Part shown: piece after piece, positions 57,427 through 64,000 of the stretch | How the letters are laid out: every line of letters starts with the position of its first letter | Numbering within the stretch: position 1 is the stretch's first letter | DNA from: Gibbula magus | Lineage: Eukaryota > Mollusca > Gastropoda > Trochida > Trochidae | DNA: 64,000 nucleotides | Assembly: GCA_936450465.1 (NCBI GenBank) | Contig: OW388293.1 | Coordinates: forward strand, 46,924,040 to 46,988,039 | Direction of reading: 5' to 3' | The notes under the pieces: model-generated | The model's input: only the letters and a program-made list of their open reading frames with translations | What the model was told of the DNA's origin: nothing | Databases searched by the model: none | Position numbers and translations under genes: made by a program

Positions 57427-58490
57427 AGCCCATCTGGCCTTTCAGACCTGATGAGCTAAAACGTAATTATCACAGTAACCAAACGAGGACCAGTCCACGG
57501 TTGCCGCTGCGTCATGAAACTGATGGGCCTCAAAGCGACGTGAAAACACGGTAGTCGTTTACAGAATACGACATATACTCACTCGTCACCCAAACTGTCA
57601 ATTCTACAAGAGAGAAAGCTGTTTGTTTTCAGTAAGAAGCTGTTTCTCTCATTGGTCCAAATGGAAGTATAACGAAGTGGGAGTAAAATCATCAGCATTG
57701 GTTAAATAATAAATTGATCGATGATAAGGGTGTTGAACAATCGAAGAAAGAAAAATGCATCAATCTGCATCAAGATAGAAAATGGGGGTTGTCACTCGAC
57801 TAGAACAGAATTTGACTTTCGTGTGAAGTTGTTGAACGTTTGAGTAACATTGAATAGTGAAATATTGAATTTCTTGAGGCCTTCAGTATAACTTTAATTA
57901 AACCACATATTTCATTTCCACTTTTGCCATGATAGCTTCTAGTTGAAAAAGGTAGAATGATTCAGTGTGTGTGTGTGATCTAAAATAGGAAATGATTCTC
58001 TAACCTTCTTCATGTAAGGTATATATGTCAGGTAAACAAGAAGGTCAGGCGTGTCTACTAAATGTTCCATTGATGTATACTGAAAGAGATTTGACATCAA
58101 AGGGTCTATATAGGCATATATGCCTTCCTAACGCCATTTCCAAGCGGTTTCAAGCCTTATCACTCTTATGATAACATAGTTATATCATTGAGCTACGACC
58201 AGGTGAGGCGAAGGGTGTTCTGTGCAAGTGGTCGTCTATATAAGTAATCTTTGTGCAAGCGGGGCCAAGCATTACTAGGGTATTCTGACCGTCACATATT
58301 GTTGAAACAAGATACACGTTACTGTATGCGCTATTACCATACACTCTAAGAACAAACAATTATATATTGAATCACGTGGTCGCGCTGTCAACATACAGGG
58401 TGTGATAACGCATACACTGGTCACGTGGCGGGAGCAAACCATCCCCACTTGTACCCTGACCATCAACCTGCAGGTAAGAGAAGATATTAA
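57427..58490. other. Intergenic region
   Basis: No gene recognised. Confidence 0.4.
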
Positions 58491-58497
58491 CCACTTT

Positions 58498-59350
58498 GGC
58501 TGAGCAATATTATATATAGTGTTAGGGCTAGGCAATATCATTTGTAGTGTTAGGGCTAGGCAATATTACATTATGCATTTAGACTAATCAATATTATATA
58601 TAGTGTTAGGGCTTAGCAGTATCATTTGTAGCGTTATGGCTAGGCAATATTACAATATGCATTAAGACTAATCAATATTATATATAGTTTTAGGGCTTAG
58701 CAATATCATTTGTAGCGTTTGGGCTAGGCAATATTACAATATGCATTAAGACTAATCAATATTATATATAGTGTTAGGGCTTAGAAATATCATTTGTAGT
58801 GTTAAGGCTAGGCAATATTACAATATGCATTAAGACTAATCAATATTATATATAGTGTTAGGGCTTAGCAATATCATTTGTAGTGTTAAGGCTAGGCAAT
58901 ATTACAATATGCATTAAGACTAATCAATATTATATATAGTGTTAGGGCTTAGCAATATCATTTGTAGTGTTAAGGCTAGGCAATATTACATTATGCATTA
59001 AGACTAATCAATATTATATATAGTGTTAGGGCTTAGCAATATCACTTGTAGTGTTAAGGCTAGGCAATATTACATTATGCATTAAGACTAATCAATATTA
59101 TATATAGTGTTAGGGCTTAGCAATATCACTTGTAGTGTTAAGGCTAGGCAATATTACAATATGCATTAAGACTAATCAATATTATATATAGTGTTATATA
59201 ATTAGGGCTAGGCAATATCATTTGTAGTGTTGGGGCTAGGCAATATCATTTGTAGTGTTGGGGCTAGGCAATATTACATTATGCATTAAGGCTAAGCAAT
59301 ATTATCTATAGCGTTAGGACTTAGCTATATTATTTATAGTGTTAGGGCTA
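58498..59350. repeat. 84-bp minisatellite
   Basis: About ten units; gcattaagac recurs at 58659, 58743 and 58827 (84-bp spacing). Each unit is itself built from related half-units (ggctaggcaatatta and gcttagcaatatca), so the array grew from a shorter ~40-bp ancestor. Confidence 0.9.
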
Positions 59351-59985
59351 AACAGTATTAGCAATACATTAGCAATTAAAATTATCCAACTTTTAAGTAA
59401 TACTATTAACAATGTACGGATGTGATATACCTGGTGTTCTTGCTCTTTGCTCTTTTATTATCAATTTATTGTCACCATGTTGACATATGTCGATATCGTT
59501 GTATTAATAAACACGTGTCTGTGTATTTAAAGGTCCAGAAATACTCAAATCGACATGATTATATGTCACTCTAAATGAACAAGTTAGGCTACATATTTCT
59601 GTTTAAGAAATGAAAACCCTTAGCAGATGGATTGCTCGAATTACAGGTAAAAATCATTTCCCATTCCGTCTACATTATTTTTGTTGGAAGAATGTGATAT
59701 ATGTAGATTTGGACTATAGTTATAATGGGATGTAGGCGGAATGAGATGTAACCTAACATTGTAATGTTTGGTTCACACTGAAAGTCTTGTACCCTTCAGG
59801 GACGTACCCAGTGCGGGTTTTAAGAAAACGTCAAGATAAAACTTAATACACGATGTGTCGACACCAAGTATCAGATTGTGTACTAAAACTGTCACCTTAG
59901 CCTTGAACTTGACCAACAGTTGTGACCTATGTTGACATGAATGTGATGAAGTATCCTGAATTCCATTCCTCCGTGTCTCAGCAAG

Positions 59986-60128
59986 ATGAAGTTCGACGAC
60001 ATCTTGGCTCTGCTTGGCGAGTTCGGTCCCTACCAGAAGCGTCTATACTTTCTGGTGTGTCTCACGGGTATCTGTGTGGCCTTCCAGACACTTGCTTCCG
60101 TCTTCACCCTCACAGTACCTGCTCACAG
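59986..60128 (+). CDS. SLC22-type organic cation/carnitine transporter, exon 1 only
   Basis: MKFDDILALLGEFGPYQKRL opens the frame, then YFLVCLTGICVAFQTLASVF and TLTVPAH, followed by a gtaata donor in phase 2. The acidic start, LLGEFGPYQ motif, first membrane helix and the P-x-H before the extracellular loop are the signature of SLC22 (OCT/OCTN) N-termini. Family members have 12 membrane helices and about 550 aa; only the first 47 codons are here. An in-frame TGA lies 39 nt upstream of the ATG, and a tctcag site 4 nt before it could be an acceptor for a 5' UTR intron. No second exon was found before 64000. Confidence 0.8.
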
Positions 60129-60265
60129 GTAATATGAACACCTTCATTCACCCATTACTGCCTGCTCTTCACCAACTTTAAGTTTCTCCCTAAGTTTATG
60201 CTTGTCTCTATCTCCGTCCCATTTCTCTGTCTCACTTATCCTCTCCTCGAGTCTCCTGAGCTCAT

Positions 60266-60545
<280 letters not shown>

Positions 60546-63009
60546 TCCCCCTTCTACTTCACCTACTTCTCTGTCACTATGACTTCATGAGCTTATATCA
60601 ATGTTGTTTGACTGTGAATTCAACGACCTGATATACCAATAAAACCGTCACTTTTCTGACATGTTTGTGAACTACTGAAAAGTCATGAATTAGTTGTCTT
60701 TGCAAGTTCGTTGGGGGATTGTTACCACCCAAATGTAATCGGGGGAAATTAACATTCTTTGGTTAAGAAATAGGAAAATTTATGACCAAATATGAAGATG
60801 CTAAGTAAAACACTTCCATTAGACAATTATTAGTTTATCACATGTGCGTAATCATTCTACACCATTATAGCATGCTACCATCTTCATTATAAAACTCTAG
60901 TATCTTAATAGTGAAATGCTAACATCTTAATGGTGAAATGCTAACATCTTAATTATAAAACTTCATTTTCTTAATAGTGAAATGAAAAACTTCCTTATCT
61001 TAATCATGAATGCTAATATTTTCCTTTGGACAATGATTAAGCTGTCTTTACTAGATGCTGTCACTTTTATTAGGAACCGTGTCAATCATCATTTTTAAAC
61101 GTTATGTCTTCATTTTACCACGATACTGCGTCGTTTATGAGTAATAGATGAAATGTCAAACTCGATCCATTACAATTCCATTTTAAAATGAAAATCACCT
61201 TTCAATTTCTCTAGTTTGACACCAAGCTATTCTCTCGATTAATAAAAATGGTATTACATGCACAGTCGTTTACCATACTGCACGGAATGCTTGACTCGTC
61301 ATTGGGATATAATACACATTTTAAAATATGATTACACTTTCATTGAGATATGATTTTTTCATTAGATTAAATTCCCCTGAACTGCTTCCTTTCGTTTAAG
61401 TACATACAACCAAAACCTTCGTTACAAAATATTAACCCATTCATATGTAGAAAGGCATTTAGTAGTTTCACGATATTTGAAACTAAACTGATATTATTCG
61501 TGAATCAGCACTATATCAGTACACTACGTTGTTGACACTGTATATTTATATTGTTGATAGTACAAATATATACAGTATCTGTCAACGCTACTTCACCCAT
61601 GTCAACACAGGAGTAAGTATGTGAACCCCCGGGTCACTGGTACAAGTAGATCTGATGGTCATGTAAGATTATAATATATAAAGGCAGCACAGACATTCAG
61701 TATTTGCTAAAAGGGCAAGTGGTACAGTACCCAGTTCGACGTCGTGAAGTGCCACTGACTATAAACAAGCTCAGGTCAAGGCCCTATGTGTGCACAAAAA
61801 AACCTTAATACTTAGGCCACTCTTAGCCCATGGTTATAAAATTTATTATTAATTAACTATCAATGTTATGGCACGTATACGGTTTTAACGGCCTAGACCA
61901 TGTGATTCGACAACTGGACCAATACGGAGAAACTGGGCCAATACAGGAAAAACAGGGTCAATACGAGACAAACTTGGTCAATACGAGACAAACTTGGCCA
62001 ATACGAGATAAACTGGGCCAATACGAGTCTAAGCATGCGCAGTCGCATTTTTGGTGAAAGCCCGAAGCTGTCGCTTCACAAGCTTAAGATTGACCTGTGA
62101 TATCTGTAAACCAATATTGTTTATAATTATTATTTCAATATCAATTAGATGTTTAGTTTTGTTCAAATATAATGAAAATAGGTTAATTAATAAAATTGTC
62201 ATTAATTAAGTATTTCCGTATTGACCGAGTTACACGTCCTCGGACCTTTAACTGGGCCAATAAAGAAATACTTGACTAATAACGTTATAGTACATTTACA
62301 TCTCTGCACGTGGTTATGATTGAAGGGCTATTTGCTTATAGAGACTGGGTATATTTGGCATTTGACCATATCAGATGCCGTCACTATAGTCACTGTAGCT
62401 TGATAGATGGTAAGCTTTTTTTGGATTATAACATTTGATTCCTCCGAATAATATTCTTTTGAATATAAACATATTGTTTTAAGAGATCGTGAAGAAAAAA
62501 CTCAATGGGTTGCATTTACAAAGATAGACAACAAATCATCCTAGCCTTCCGTTTTTGTAAACATAAACTATGACATAAGCATTATTCCCAGTGTATTCAT
62601 GTAAGAGTCAAAATAATGATAATGATTTTAGCATGGACGTCATAACAATGCCCTTCCAAACATTTGAGAAGCTTGTCTAAACAAGATTTACAGCGCAGCA
62701 AGGCTGAATTACACAACATATACATATACATTATATAGATCGAGTCACGTATTGCCTGCATAGTGACGCTTTACAGAATAACAAAAAAAGACAACCATTT
62801 GACAGATAGAGATAAAATCATTGAAATGACAATAATTAAAAGCATGTGTTCAAATAATGAAAGTGCTAAATTGTTGCCAAATAAGAGTGTATGATCTCTC
62901 TTTGAAATGAGGCCCTTGTTGTGCCTGTGGTACTTCAGCTGGAAGATCATTCCACAACTACAACTGAGAAACATCTATCCCCCATTTTAGTACTGGTTCC
63001 GGGGCCGAC

Positions 63010-63240
63010 AAGATCAGGGCTCCGTTCCATAACAGCGAGAGCTTATAATTGCTCATTGATCGCTCAGTGTAGCGCTCAAGTAGCGCTCATGCTCTCCTGA
63101 ACGACACGGTGCAATTCCTCGATGTTTGCTTGCCTTGCTACGTAGCGCTACATTGAGCAATCGCGTTCAAGAAAGGTTTAAAAGTAATCGCTAATTGAGC
63201 GATTACTTTGAAACATCTCTTGAACATGACCCTGTTCTAG
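63010..63240. repeat. Palindrome-rich MITE-like segment
   Basis: Contains agtaatcgctaattgagcg paired with cgctcaattagcgattact, and repeated tagcgct/attgagcaat strings in both orientations. Boundaries uncertain. Confidence 0.4.
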
Positions 63241-64000
63241 CTATGCTGGATCGAAGAGTTCAATTTGAGGTTTTGGAGATGAGAAGTCTTAAGAACTCAG
63301 GGGAAATGGGATCTTTCAAAACATAAAAAAATTGAGGGAAAGCAACTTGTAGGTGACTCGATAGTCGCACTGTAGTTCAGACAAGAGGGGTGTGATTTCA
63401 CAGTGTTTCCTTAAAGCAGTGGTCGGCATTCTCTAGCCATAGAGTTTACTCCTTTAAGATTTCCGATCCTAAACTTTGTTCTACTATGAGAACTTTCTCG
63501 GCTTGAAAGGGAGTGTCCTGATTCGTTGTATTTGAATCGTAGCTGTGCAATCAGCGACGCCGTTGTAAAAGCGACATCTGTCAATGACACGTCATGATGC
63601 TATGTTGAAACAGAAACTTAAGAAAAGCGTTTGTTTGTTTATGTGTTTTCCTGAAATATGCTATTTGATTTTTTGAAACTATTTGATCATCAACATGCTG
63701 ATAAAAAAAGCCATCCATAAATAAGTGTAACATGGTTATATTTGGGATAACACTGCCTTCAATAGTACAGATTCTTGTACTTTTTCGGGCCGAGTCCCAT
63801 TATATCATGATTGGAAGCTTTCGCAGATAAGAATAATAATAACACAAATGCTGGGGTTTTTTAAAAAAAGAAAAGAATCATTTTACATATTTTACAAATC
63901 ATTTTTTATTCGTTAATTTACTTGCGTTCTCATTTGTGTGGAGGCTGCATATCATGATTGAAAGCTTTTGCAGATACGAATAAGAATAACACAAATGCTG

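Overview
The window is animal nuclear DNA: short exons with GT/AG introns, AT-rich non-coding sequence and dense, nested repeats. The repeat types (tRNA-headed SINEs with a CTCAC-rich tail, GGAC/GACGG microsatellites at element edges, fold-back MITEs, a DIRS retrotransposon) suggest a marine invertebrate, most likely a mollusc. That assignment is inference from repeat style, not from a database match.

Four host genes are supported. (1) An RBM28/Nop4-type nucleolar RNA-binding protein lies on the minus strand: 15 coding exons in phase from 25261 down to 611, with the 3' end beyond the left edge. (2) A complete TRAPPC3 (Bet3) gene, five exons, minus strand, 35176 to 31431, encodes 180 aa. (3) A complete RWDD1 gene, seven exons, plus strand, 35471 to 42201, encodes 229 aa. 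TRAPPC3 and RWDD1 are head to head with 294 bp between start codons, a likely bidirectional promoter with ETS-type sites. (4) The first coding exon of an SLC22-type transporter is at 59986-60128, plus strand; the rest lies past the right edge.

The most notable object is a DIRS-type tyrosine-recombinase retrotransposon (3799-10325) in an RBM28 intron, in the gene's own orientation. It has a zinc-finger gag-like ORF, an RT/RNase H/methyltransferase-like ORF and a tyrosine recombinase ORF, in three different frames and all uninterrupted. It also has near-identical inverted terminal repeats and an internal complementary region (4072-4168) matching the joined outer ends. It looks young and possibly competent.

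Layout: 1-25261 RBM28 with its introns (fold-back MITEs, the DIRS element, a 145-bp minisatellite, back-to-back TTAA elements, a 3.4-kb terminal-inverted-repeat element); 25262-31430 intergenic with a 147-bp array; 31431-35176 TRAPPC3; 35177-35470 shared promoter; 35471-42240 RWDD1; 42241-59985 a long gene-poor stretch made largely of repeats, including inverted partners of elements seen further left, a tandem duplication at 52.1-55.95 kb, an intact SINE with target-site duplication and an 84-bp minisatellite; 59986-64000 SLC22 exon 1 and intron sequence with a large TC microsatellite. The four host genes are housekeeping or transport genes with no shared pathway; nothing suggests a functional cluster.
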